Shown: positions 37,388 to 45,717 of the stretch, one piece after another
Layout: every line of letters begins with the position of its first letter
Position numbering within the stretch: the first letter of the stretch is position 1
From: Bacteroidaceae bacterium
Lineage (GTDB): Bacteria; Bacteroidota; Bacteroidia; Bacteroidales; Bacteroidaceae
DNA: 64,000 bases
Direction: 5' to 3'
NCBI GenBank assembly: GCA_024682395.1
Contig: JAIKZH010000083.1
Coordinates: 1-64,000 of the forward strand
The notes under the pieces: model-generated
What the model saw: only the letters and a program-made list of their open reading frames with translations
What the model was told of the DNA's origin: nothing
Databases searched by the model: none
Position numbers and translations under genes: made by a program

Positions 37388-40219
37388 ATGAGAAAATTTA
37401 ACTTATTTTATGCATTGTGTTTCTTTGTCTCATCCAATGTGATGGCACAGACAACACCGATTGAAAATGTAACATTTCAAGATTGGTCTGAACCTTTGAC
37501 TGTTTATAACGATGACAACAAGGCATGGACTTATAACTCGTCTAAAGAATTTTGGACACCTTACTTGAATACTGATGATGCTACGACACTTTATGTTACA
37601 GCTAATCCCACAGTGAAATCTACTCTTTATGTGCAGTTGTATCAGAATCAATCAACAGATATGACTCATCAGGACTATATCGTAATGGATATTTATGTTG
37701 ATGATGTACTTTGGAAACATGTCAATAGTAATCTGCTTTATCATTGGGCTCCTAATTATTTTATCGATTTGGAGGCTGGTGAACACACTATTAAATTTGT
37801 GACCACTCAGACAACAACCTACAATGGTAAGAATCAGGCGTGTGTCAAGATTCCAGGTTTGATGAAAACTAATCACGAGGTACTTGCTGAAGTAACAGAG
37901 CCAGGTAGCTTGGGACAAGAAATTCTATTCGATAGTGAAACAAATGTACTTTCAGACGTTCGTTGTCTTAAAGTGACAGGTACCTTGAATAGTTCCGACT
38001 GGACAACGTTGACTAATATGAGCTCAACATTGTGGGAGATAGATCTTTCAGGTATCACAAATACAGAAATTCCAGATAACCAATTCTATCGTAGTGGTAC
38101 TAGTTGGCAATACCTACACAAGGTGGTGCTGCCTACCAACCTTAAGACAATCGGTTCCAACTCATTCCGTAGTTCTTTTATTCAAAGTATTGATATTCCA
38201 GAGGGAGTTGACGAAATCAAGAATAATGCGTTCTACTCTTCATGTCTTGAAGAAATAACATTACCAAGTACATATTGCTCAAGCGGCACAACTGCTTCTT
38301 CTGTATTTAATTATTGCCGTGAGTTGAAGACTTTGACTATCAATAGTACAAGTATTAAGACTTTTGGAGGCTATTATCTTGATGGATGTATTTCACTTAC
38401 AGGTTTTACAATGCCAGAGAGTGTAATTAACATAAATGAATATTTCGCACGCAATACATGGAACAACGATTTCGGTCCGATGTCAAATATTCAAAACTTC
38501 GGTCGTGAATGTTTTAATACTTCAGCTAATACAACCCTTGATTTGCAAAGTGTATTATGGATGGAGCGTTATTCATTTAATTATAACCCATATTTGACAG
38601 ATGTGACATTAGGCGAACAATTCTATAAATTTGATAATCATTCTGATTTCGTAGATTGTGCAAATATTCAGACATTCAAGATTTATAGTCCTACAGTTTG
38701 TAGTTATTATAGTACATTTACTGCAAATTATCGTCCCAACATGACATTACAAGTGCCTAACTACCTTGTAAACAACTATAAGGTTGATGCAAACTGGATG
38801 ACATTTGGCACAATAGAAGGTTTCAGTACAGAAGATGTTGAGTTATATCACCTCAATGGTAACCTCACTCTTGGTGCTCGTCAACGTTTGGAAGGTTCGC
38901 CAAGTATGTACATTCCTGCACCATATATTTTCAAGATAGGTGGAGAAAGTGAACAAAACTTTAATATATTTACCATAAATAGCAATCGTTACGAAAATTC
39001 ACACGTGCAGATATTTAGTACATGCCCTAATGTGAATGTTACTCAAGCAAAGATGAACTTCTATACTCGCACAACAAGTAGCGGTTATGCTCAGTGGTTT
39101 ATGCTTTGTCTTCCATTTGATGTCAAAGTAAGTGATATAACTCCTAAAGATGGAAGTTTCGCAGTTCGTTATTATGACGGTGCAGCTCGTGCAGCCGATG
39201 GTATTGTTTCAGGAAATAAGAGCTGGAAAGACTATGACGCCGACGATATCATTCCTGCAGGTACAGGTTTTGTTTATCAAACAAGTGTGAACACATGGAG
39301 CGCATTCCTTTCTAATGGTACGAGTGGAAACAAACTTTTCAGTAATCAGGCTCATTCTACACCTCTTGTAACTTATGATTCAGAAACTCCAGCTAACAAG
39401 AACTGGAATCTTGTAGGTAACCCATATCAGTGTTATTATGATGCTAAGCAGATGAATTTTGCAGCACCAATCACAACATATAGTGTTGATAGATATGGTG
39501 GTCAGACATATACTGCATATTCACTTATTGACGACGATTATATTCTTAAACCAAATGAAGCTTTCTTTGTTCAGGCTCCAGAAGGTGTTGACCAGATTTC
39601 TTTCCCTCTTGTTGGAAAACAATCTGAATCCACAGTTATCACATCAAATATTAAGCCAATGCGAGTGTCAGCAAACAACGAACGTTGTCTTATCGATTTG
39701 ACTATCAGTGATGAAGAAAGTAGTGATCGTGCACGTGTGGTTTTGAATGAGAATGCTTCTGCTGACTATGAACTCAACTGTGATGCTGGTAAGATGATGG
39801 GTGACGGCGCACAAGTTTATTCAATTGGCGCTGATGGAACAAGATATGCAATCAACGAACGTCCTGCTGCTGATGGCATGGTAAATATCGGTGTGGTGAT
39901 TCCACGAAGAGGCAGATACACTTTAGCATTGACTCGCAACAACGCAGAAAATGTAGTTCTTCTTGATAAAGAAACAGGAACAGAAACTGATTTAAAAAAT
40001 GATTCTTATTCATTTGAGGCTTCAGAAGGTACATTTGACGGTAGATTCAAACTGATGGCGGCTCCTGATGCAACAGCAATCGTGAATATGCCTAATAATG
40101 CAGTAAAGAAGAATGCAATTTTCGACCTCACAGGACGTCAAGTTGTTGGCGATGTGAACAGTCTAACCCCTGGCTTCTACTTTATAGATGGTAGCAAGGT
40201 GTATATCAATGCGAAATAG
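37388..40219 (+). CDS. Secreted BspA-type leucine-rich repeat protein
   Basis: The 943-residue product has a signal peptide ending near V-M-A-Q (21). An N-terminal beta-rich domain (about 25-160) precedes LRR_5 repeats (about 190-480) such as L-H-K-V-V-L-P-T-N-L-K-T-I-G-S-N-S-F and I-P-E-G-V-D-E-I-K-N-N-A-F. A C-terminal region carries W-F-M-L-C-L-P-F-D-V and N-W-N-L-V-G-N-P-Y, seen in many secreted Prevotella proteins. The end, A-I-F-D-L-T-G-R-Q-V-V and P-G-F-Y-F-I-D-G-S-K-V-Y, resembles type IX secretion-type C-terminal modules. BspA-like proteins act in adhesion; the target is unknown. The next gene follows after 34 bases. Confidence 0.8.
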   Translation: MRKFNLFYALCFFVSSNVMAQTTPIENVTFQDWSEPLTVYNDDNKAWTYNSSKEFWTPYLNTDDATTLYVTANPTVKSTLYVQLYQNQSTDMTHQDYIVMDIYVDDVLWKHVNSNLLYHWAPNYFIDLEAGEHTIKFVTTQTTTYNGKNQACVKIPGLMKTNHEVLAEVTEPGSLGQEILFDSETNVLSDVRCLKVTGTLNSSDWTTLTNMSSTLWEIDLSGITNTEIPDNQFYRSGTSWQYLHKVVLPTNLKTIGSNSFRSSFIQSIDIPEGVDEIKNNAFYSSCLEEITLPSTYCSSGTTASSVFNYCRELKTLTINSTSIKTFGGYYLDGCISLTGFTMPESVININEYFARNTWNNDFGPMSNIQNFGRECFNTSANTTLDLQSVLWMERYSFNYNPYLTDVTLGEQFYKFDNHSDFVDCANIQTFKIYSPTVCSYYSTFTANYRPNMTLQVPNYLVNNYKVDANWMTFGTIEGFSTEDVELYHLNGNLTLGARQRLEGSPSMYIPAPYIFKIGGESEQNFNIFTINSNRYENSHVQIFSTCPNVNVTQAKMNFYTRTTSSGYAQWFMLCLPFDVKVSDITPKDGSFAVRYYDGAARAADGIVSGNKSWKDYDADDIIPAGTGFVYQTSVNTWSAFLSNGTSGNKLFSNQAHSTPLVTYDSETPANKNWNLVGNPYQCYYDAKQMNFAAPITTYSVDRYGGQTYTAYSLIDDDYILKPNEAFFVQAPEGVDQISFPLVGKQSESTVITSNIKPMRVSANNERCLIDLTISDEESSDRARVVLNENASADYELNCDAGKMMGDGAQVYSIGADGTRYAINERPAADGMVNIGVVIPRRGRYTLALTRNNAENVVLLDKETGTETDLKNDSYSFEASEGTFDGRFKLMAAPDATAIVNMPNNAVKKNAIFDLTGRQVVGDVNSLTPGFYFIDGSKVYINAK

Positions 40220-40253
40220 TATTTAAGGTGTTTCAAAAAAGAATCTCAGTATT

Positions 40254-42839
40254 ATGAGAAGAATAAGATATTTATCAATGGTGGTGATGTTGTTATTATG
40301 CTGCATCACTATGACTGGGCAACCCGATAGTGGATTCAACCCAGCCAATCCAACAGAACCTAATACACCGAATTTCCCAGTATATAGTCAGTTGACATTA
40401 GTTGCCGACCCAATAGATGGTGGCAACCCTACAACTGCTGGTAAGTTCGTGGTTGGTTCCACGGTTAATCTCAGTGCCAGAAAGGCTGGGGGATTCCGTT
40501 TCATCTGTTGGACAGCCGCCGATGGTACCACACTTTCCACAAGTGAGAACTTCTCAATCATCAAGGCTGAAACTGATGAAACCATCACAGCTCATTATGT
40601 ATATGAACCAACATCTCCTTCTGAACCAAATGATCCATGGCTGCAAATCACTGTGCCATTGAATGTCAAGGCTGGTGAAGGTGGTAGTGTTAGTGGAAGT
40701 GGAAAGTATCTTCCGGGTTCTTCTGTTACACTCAATGCTTCTCCAGCAGGTAACTATGTGTTTAAAGACTGGACTGACGAGTCAAATGTAGTGATTTCTA
40801 CAACACCCCGTTTTGAATATACAGTAAAAAACATAGAAGAAACTCTTACTGCTAATTTTACCTTCGTTCCAAGTTCACCAACAGAACCTAATGCCCCCGA
40901 GTTTATACGTCTGTATCATGTGTTTACTGTAGCAGGTGAAGGTGGCTCTGTAAGTGCAAGTAGATACGAGAAAGAAGGTACTAATGTGAGTGTTTCTGCA
41001 AGTTGCAACACTGGTTATGTGTTTATAGGATGGTTTAAAGACAATGTTTTGTATAACGAGAACCAAAGTTTTACATATACAGTGACAACTGAGGATGTGA
41101 CATTCGAAGCACGCTTTAAGTATAATCCAGGTTCTCCTGCTGAACCAAATACGCCAAACAATGCTAAGAAATATATATTCTACATTGAGAACGCAAATGG
41201 ATTCCAAGGTGAACATATAACAATGTCGGTATTCCTTTCTTCGTTACATCCTATAGGAAATATGACTTTCCAATTGTCATTCCCAGAGCAACTTATGCCT
41301 TCAGCAGAGGATATTACATACTCTGATAATCTGAGCGGATATACCAAGACTCGTACTCAAATTGATGCTACAACCATGAAGTTCGAGTTTACAGATGGTG
41401 AGTTGCAAGAGAGCAACGGAGCACTTGTCACGTTTAGAATCCCAGTGCCTGAAGATTATCCAACAGGAACTCGTAATCCTGTGCGTATGAATCAGATTTC
41501 TTTTGTTGAGGCTGGCGGTTCAAGTACCACAACCATTGCTCGTAATGCTAATCTGGGCGTGTTCAAACGTGGTGACGTCAATGGTGACAATACTATTGAC
41601 ATAGCCGACGTGCATGGTATGATGCTTAACCTCGCAAGTTTGATTGATGCAACAGACGGTTTTATCGTTGAAGCTGCCGATATCAATATGGACGGAAACT
41701 TAGATGATGATGACTTGGCTGAAATTATAAACATCGCAAATTATAACGACGATGAATCAGTGCCAATGGAATCCGAGAATAAGTTATTCATCTCACCATT
41801 CTACTCATGTGCGGGCTTAACTGATGCCGATGAGAAATATTTTACGGTCTCACTCACTAATAATATTGATATCTGGGGCGTTCAGTTTGATTTGTTGATG
41901 CCCGATGGTATGAGTATTTCCACTAAGGATAATAATGTTGAGCCAGTTCAAGGCAGAATGGGTAGCTCTGAATCCGATTTTAATATGGAGACAATCCCAC
42001 TTCCAGATGGTTGGACACGAGTGTTTGTGTATCCAGCAAATGTTGAACGTTTCATAACAGGCTTTGACGGAGAAATACTGAAACTATATTATTGTACCGA
42101 AAACAATATAGATAATGGTGAAGTGTTTATCCAGATGCGTAATGTGAAATTAGCTCTTCAAGGAATGGAAGTTGATTGTCCTGAATATGATGCTGCAAAA
42201 GTAACCATACATGAGCATATTGATGTCGATGGCTATTGTTCTTTATGCGGAGAATTGATTTCATATACACGTGATGTTGTAGCAGGCGATTATGGAACAA
42301 TTTGTTTGCCTAAGAGTGCCCGACTGATTAATGTTTCAGGTGCAACATTCTATACAATCAAAGGAAAACGACTATTTGAGTCGGATCAACTCTACTCTGT
42401 AGTTCTTGAAGAAGTCACTGAATTGGTAGCAGGTAAACCTTATATTTTCTTGGCTGATGAAGATGCAAATCAGTTAAAAGTAAATTATTTTGGCCCAATT
42501 GCCTCAGAACCTTCTTCTGAAAACGGACTTATTGGTTCTTTTACTGATGTTGATGTAGAACAAGGATCATATCTTGTTTCTGGCAATCTTATTGTAGAGA
42601 CCGATGCAGGCAGCCAGATTAATGCGAATTGTGCATATATCAATCTGGAAAATGTACCAGAATATACAGAACAGGTATCTGAACCGAAGAAAGAGATCCT
42701 AACAGAAAGCGCAGTTTCTATTGCAACAGTTGATGCCGATAGTGTAAACACACGTATGTATAATCTATCAGGTATCCAACTTCCAATTGTGGGTAAGGGA
42801 ATACGCATATTTAAAAACAAGAAGATTTTTATACGATGA
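40254..42839 (+). CDS. Secreted multi-module protein: three InlB-like repeats, cohesin-like and dockerin-like modules
   Basis: The 861-residue product has a signal peptide (about 1-23). Three beta repeats of the InlB B-repeat kind (about 46-115, 135-205, 222-292) contain A-G-E-G-G-S-V and F-x-x-W signatures. Each boundary is marked by S/N-P-x-E-P-N-x-P. A cohesin-like beta-sandwich (about 307-432) precedes a dockerin-like pair of calcium loops, D-V-N-G-D-N-T-I-D (from about 439) and D-I-N-M-D-G-N-L-D (from about 477). A second cohesin-like module (about 505-645) follows, then a C-x-x-C segment (D-G-Y-C-S-L-C-G-E) and a C-terminal sorting-like tail with R-M-Y-N-L-S-G-I-Q. It probably forms an operon with the LRR gene upstream. 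The domain calls are from pattern only. Confidence 0.7.
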   Translation: MRRIRYLSMVVMLLLCCITMTGQPDSGFNPANPTEPNTPNFPVYSQLTLVADPIDGGNPTTAGKFVVGSTVNLSARKAGGFRFICWTAADGTTLSTSENFSIIKAETDETITAHYVYEPTSPSEPNDPWLQITVPLNVKAGEGGSVSGSGKYLPGSSVTLNASPAGNYVFKDWTDESNVVISTTPRFEYTVKNIEETLTANFTFVPSSPTEPNAPEFIRLYHVFTVAGEGGSVSASRYEKEGTNVSVSASCNTGYVFIGWFKDNVLYNENQSFTYTVTTEDVTFEARFKYNPGSPAEPNTPNNAKKYIFYIENANGFQGEHITMSVFLSSLHPIGNMTFQLSFPEQLMPSAEDITYSDNLSGYTKTRTQIDATTMKFEFTDGELQESNGALVTFRIPVPEDYPTGTRNPVRMNQISFVEAGGSSTTTIARNANLGVFKRGDVNGDNTIDIADVHGMMLNLASLIDATDGFIVEAADINMDGNLDDDDLAEIINIANYNDDESVPMESENKLFISPFYSCAGLTDADEKYFTVSLTNNIDIWGVQFDLLMPDGMSISTKDNNVEPVQGRMGSSESDFNMETIPLPDGWTRVFVYPANVERFITGFDGEILKLYYCTENNIDNGEVFIQMRNVKLALQGMEVDCPEYDAAKVTIHEHIDVDGYCSLCGELISYTRDVVAGDYGTICLPKSARLINVSGATFYTIKGKRLFESDQLYSVVLEEVTELVAGKPYIFLADEDANQLKVNYFGPIASEPSSENGLIGSFTDVDVEQGSYLVSGNLIVETDAGSQINANCAYINLENVPEYTEQVSEPKKEILTESAVSIATVDADSVNTRMYNLSGIQLPIVGKGIRIFKNKKIFIR

Positions 42840-42929
42840 AAAGTGTAAATAATCAAAAACCTATACAATTAGAATTATGAAAGCAATTTCTTTCTTGTCT
42901 TTCATAACAAATTGATATATAACTAAAAG

Positions 42930-42960
42930 CAGGTATACCTTCAATGGCATACCTGTTTTT
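42930..42960 (+). terminator. Terminator after the LRR and cohesin/dockerin genes
   Basis: CAGGTATACC (42930-42939) pairs with GGCATACCTG (42946-42955) with one mismatch, followed by TTTTT (42956-42960). Confidence 0.88.
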
Positions 42961-43202
42961 GATAATCAATGCTTGTGGAACCATTTTTATCCCGAACTTG
43001 CGTATTTCTTTTTGCTAGTCGAGCATAACACTTTGTTGTTTCACTTTGTCGCTCAACGATGGTAGGTGTTATTATGCGTTGCAAGAATATATAAATCCTC
43101 TATTATAGCAACTTTTATTCTTTAATAGTAGTAATTTTAGATAAAATTTACTTATATTGCGTTCGAAATGTCAAATCAAGCCTAATTTTCGATTAAAATT
43201 AG

Positions 43203-43210
43203 TACATTTG
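43203..43210 (+). promoter_or_regulatory. -7 promoter element of the AlbA_2-domain gene
   Basis: TACATTTG matches TAnnTTTG exactly, 27 bases before the ATG at 43238. No clear TTTG is seen at the usual distance upstream. Confidence 0.55.
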
Positions 43211-43237
43211 TAATCAAAATATAAGATTAATTGTCAA

Positions 43238-44797
43238 ATGGAATTAAAGACTCTGATAGCTGAATGTACTGCATACGATTTCAAGGTGATGCTTGAAGAG
43301 AAGAAACCTAAGAGTTGGTTGAAGAGTGTAAGTGCTTTTGCCAATGGCTTGGGTGGTTCCCTTTTCTTTGGTATCGATAATGATGGCATCGTCAAAGGGC
43401 TTGATGATGTACAACATGTTTGCGAAACAATCAGCAGTAAGATTCGCGACTATATGGATCCTCTTCCTGAGGTTGAAATGGTTCCGCATGATATGGATGG
43501 TTTGCGCATCTTGCAACTCAAAGTCAATTCAGGACATTATACACCATATTACTACGTTGGTGATGGTCAGCGCATAGCCTTTGTCCGTGTAGGTGATGAG
43601 AGCATACCTGCAACAGCAGAGCAAATGGTACGCTTGGTTCTGAAAGGTTCAAATAAGACTTTCGATTCCCTTCGTACGGATTATAAGGCTGAGGATTATT
43701 CTTTCACGATTTTGGCCAACACGTTCAAAAAGCGTACCAATCAAGAATGGGACAAAAAGTATCTCCTTTCATTTGGCCTTGTCACTAATGCTGGAGCTCT
43801 TACAAATGCAGGAGCATTGTTTGCGGATGACAGTCCCATGTGGCAATCACGTCTTTATTGTACTCGATGGGATGGCAAGGAAAAAGGCGATGCTATCAAC
43901 GATGCAGAGTTTACAGGCAATGTCCTCATGCTACTCCGTGAAGCCATGAACTTTGTGAAGTCAAATACCAAGCGAGGCTGGGAGAAGCTGCCTAATGGTC
44001 GAAAGAACAAACCTGAGTATGCCGAACGAGCAGTTCTTGAAGCAATGGTAAACCATTTCATCCATCGCGACTACACTGTAATGGGAAGTGAGGTGCATTT
44101 GGATGTATATGACGACAGACTGGCCATTACATCTCCAGGTGGTATGTACAGTGGACAGACCGTACAGGACCTATCTTTAGAAGAAATCGCATCGGATAGA
44201 AGAAATCCGATACTCGCAAACGTGATGGCACACTTGGGTTATATGGAGAAACGAGGTAGCGGGCTCACTCGCATTTGTAATGAGACAAAAGTCTTGGATG
44301 GTTATAAAGACGAACTGAAGCCTGTATTCAAGTCAACGTCCAGTCAGTTTATGACCACTATATATTCTATGGAGTACGAACCAAAGAACAAACAGGATGA
44401 ACAATATCAAGATGGGATAAAGTCGGGACTAAGCTGGGAGCAAGCTGGGACTAAGATTGGCCTAGGCTGGGATGAAGTAGAGAAATTATTCATAGCCCTT
44501 CAAGAACCAAAAACCATGACCGAACTCAAAGAATTGTATCAGTGGTCTAATACCACAAAGTTTAGAGCTAAATATGTAAGTCCTCTAATAGAAGCGCAAT
44601 TTGTTGGTATGACTTTACCAAATAAACCAACAAGCCCTAAACAAAGATACTTCCTTACAGATAATGGGAAGGCATTACTCGCTAATGCGACTCGTAATTC
44701 GGATACAAGTGATTTGGTGGAAAAGGTTAATCACATGCTTAAAAAACTTAGTGAAGAAGAGAAGCGTATTGCGTTAGAGTTGCTAAACCAAGAATGA
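43238..44797 (+). CDS. AlbA_2 / HATPase_c_4 domain protein (putative DNA-binding regulator)
   Basis: The 519-residue product belongs to the group often annotated as RecG-like or ATP-binding transcriptional regulators. The AlbA_2 (Schlafen-type) domain (about 1-130) has F-A-N-G-L-G-G-S-L-F-F-G-I-D-N-D-G, F-V-R-V-G-D-E-S-I-P-A and an N-terminal acidic-basic helix. The HATPase_c_4 region (about 260-370) has H-F-I-H-R-D-Y, D-D-R-L-A-I-T-S-P-G-G and Y-M-E-K-R-G-S-G-L-T-R-I. Between them and a winged-helix C-terminus lies a short internal repeat, G-L-S-W-E-Q-A-G-T-K-I-G-L-G-W-D. Function is unproven: regulator or defence component. The gene has its own promoter and is 18 bases before the DUF2971 gene. 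Confidence 0.8.
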   Translation: MELKTLIAECTAYDFKVMLEEKKPKSWLKSVSAFANGLGGSLFFGIDNDGIVKGLDDVQHVCETISSKIRDYMDPLPEVEMVPHDMDGLRILQLKVNSGHYTPYYYVGDGQRIAFVRVGDESIPATAEQMVRLVLKGSNKTFDSLRTDYKAEDYSFTILANTFKKRTNQEWDKKYLLSFGLVTNAGALTNAGALFADDSPMWQSRLYCTRWDGKEKGDAINDAEFTGNVLMLLREAMNFVKSNTKRGWEKLPNGRKNKPEYAERAVLEAMVNHFIHRDYTVMGSEVHLDVYDDRLAITSPGGMYSGQTVQDLSLEEIASDRRNPILANVMAHLGYMEKRGSGLTRICNETKVLDGYKDELKPVFKSTSSQFMTTIYSMEYEPKNKQDEQYQDGIKSGLSWEQAGTKIGLGWDEVEKLFIALQEPKTMTELKELYQWSNTTKFRAKYVSPLIEAQFVGMTLPNKPTSPKQRYFLTDNGKALLANATRNSDTSDLVEKVNHMLKKLSEEEKRIALELLNQE

Positions 44798-44815
44798 TAA
44801 AACAGCGAAAAAGAG

Positions 44816-45649
44816 ATGGAACAGAATATATACGACATTCTTGTTAATGGACTTGAATTAAACGCCTTTTATTCTTTTATCGACAGTAAAACCGATATTG
44901 ACAAAAATGCGCCAAAATTAGTTTTTCAATACACTACATGGTCTGCTTTGTTCAATGGCATTATACGTTCTAATGAAGAAGACGACAAGAAAGTTCACGT
45001 ATTTTCTACAAACTGCCGATATTTGAATGACCCAAAGGAGCTTGAAACAGGTGAACAATATGTTGACATGGCCTTAAACGGCTTTTTCGGTAATAGTGGC
45101 GAATGTGATGATTTAAGACATCGGAATGCCATCTTTATAACCTCATTTTCAGAGAATGAGAATAGTCTGCCGATGTGGAATATGTACAGTAAAAATGGAA
45201 ATGGGGTAAGCATAGGTTTTGATTTGGAACTTTTGAAAAGTTATTCTATGGGAACCATAAAAAGATGCTTATATGATACACCTTTGAATCGCGCATTATT
45301 TCAAAATACTCTTTCAAGAGAAAGGATTAGCGAGGTTGTAAATTCTGGCGATAAATTTCAGCAATACCTAATGACTTTAATGAATTTTGCAAAGAAAGGA
45401 TGTTATGACTATGAGAATGAGATTAGATTGACACGACAGACTATTGAAGCACCAGAGTACAGATTGTTAGAAAACTTTATTGTACCATATGTAGATAACG
45501 TATATCCAAAAGAAATTATCACAAAAATAATAATTGGCCCTTGCAATGACTTTGAGCGTTCAACACAATCATTGCAAGGATGGCTTCACAAGATAGGAAT
45601 GGATCATGTGCAAGTTACTTACTCCATGCTGCCATATCGCAATAGTTGA
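44816..45649 (+). CDS. DUF2971 family protein
   Basis: The 277-residue product matches the DUF2971 pattern: F-Q-Y-T-T-W-S-A-L-F-N-G-I (about 39-51), N-C-R-Y-L-N-D-P-K-E-L-E (65-76 region), F-I-T-S-F-S-E-N-E-N-S-L-P-M-W-N-M-Y, and N-G-V-S-I-G-F-D, with a later C-Y-D-Y-E-N-E-I-R-L. No signal peptide or membrane segment is seen, so it should be cytoplasmic. The biochemical role of the family is not known to me. It is co-directional with, and 18 bases after, the AlbA_2-domain gene, which suggests a functional pair. Confidence 0.8.
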   Translation: MEQNIYDILVNGLELNAFYSFIDSKTDIDKNAPKLVFQYTTWSALFNGIIRSNEEDDKKVHVFSTNCRYLNDPKELETGEQYVDMALNGFFGNSGECDDLRHRNAIFITSFSENENSLPMWNMYSKNGNGVSIGFDLELLKSYSMGTIKRCLYDTPLNRALFQNTLSRERISEVVNSGDKFQQYLMTLMNFAKKGCYDYENEIRLTRQTIEAPEYRLLENFIVPYVDNVYPKEIITKIIIGPCNDFERSTQSLQGWLHKIGMDHVQVTYSMLPYRNS

Positions 45650-45717
45650 TTCTCTCTAACATATCAAGTGAACAATATTTGCTTCGCTTGTTGAATAGTT
45701 ACGTGTATCATTAGTTC

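Larger units (their letters stand above)
42840..43237 (+). other. Intergenic region with terminator and promoter
   Basis: 398 bases. A 12-codon open frame (42877-42915, M-K-A-I-S-F-L-S-F-I-T-N) lies just before the terminator and is probably chance. The stretch after the terminator has no recognisable gene and leads to the promoter of the AlbA_2-domain gene. Confidence 0.6.

Noticed and set aside
42485-42868. A 127-codon antisense frame at the end of the cohesin/dockerin gene
   Set aside because: Overlaps coding sequence with a clear C-terminal motif on the other strand, and has no supporting signal.
42877-42915. A 12-codon open frame just before a terminator, considered as a leader peptide
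   Set aside because: The terminator is better explained as the end of the preceding operon; the peptide has no run of regulatory codons and a new promoter lies further downstream.
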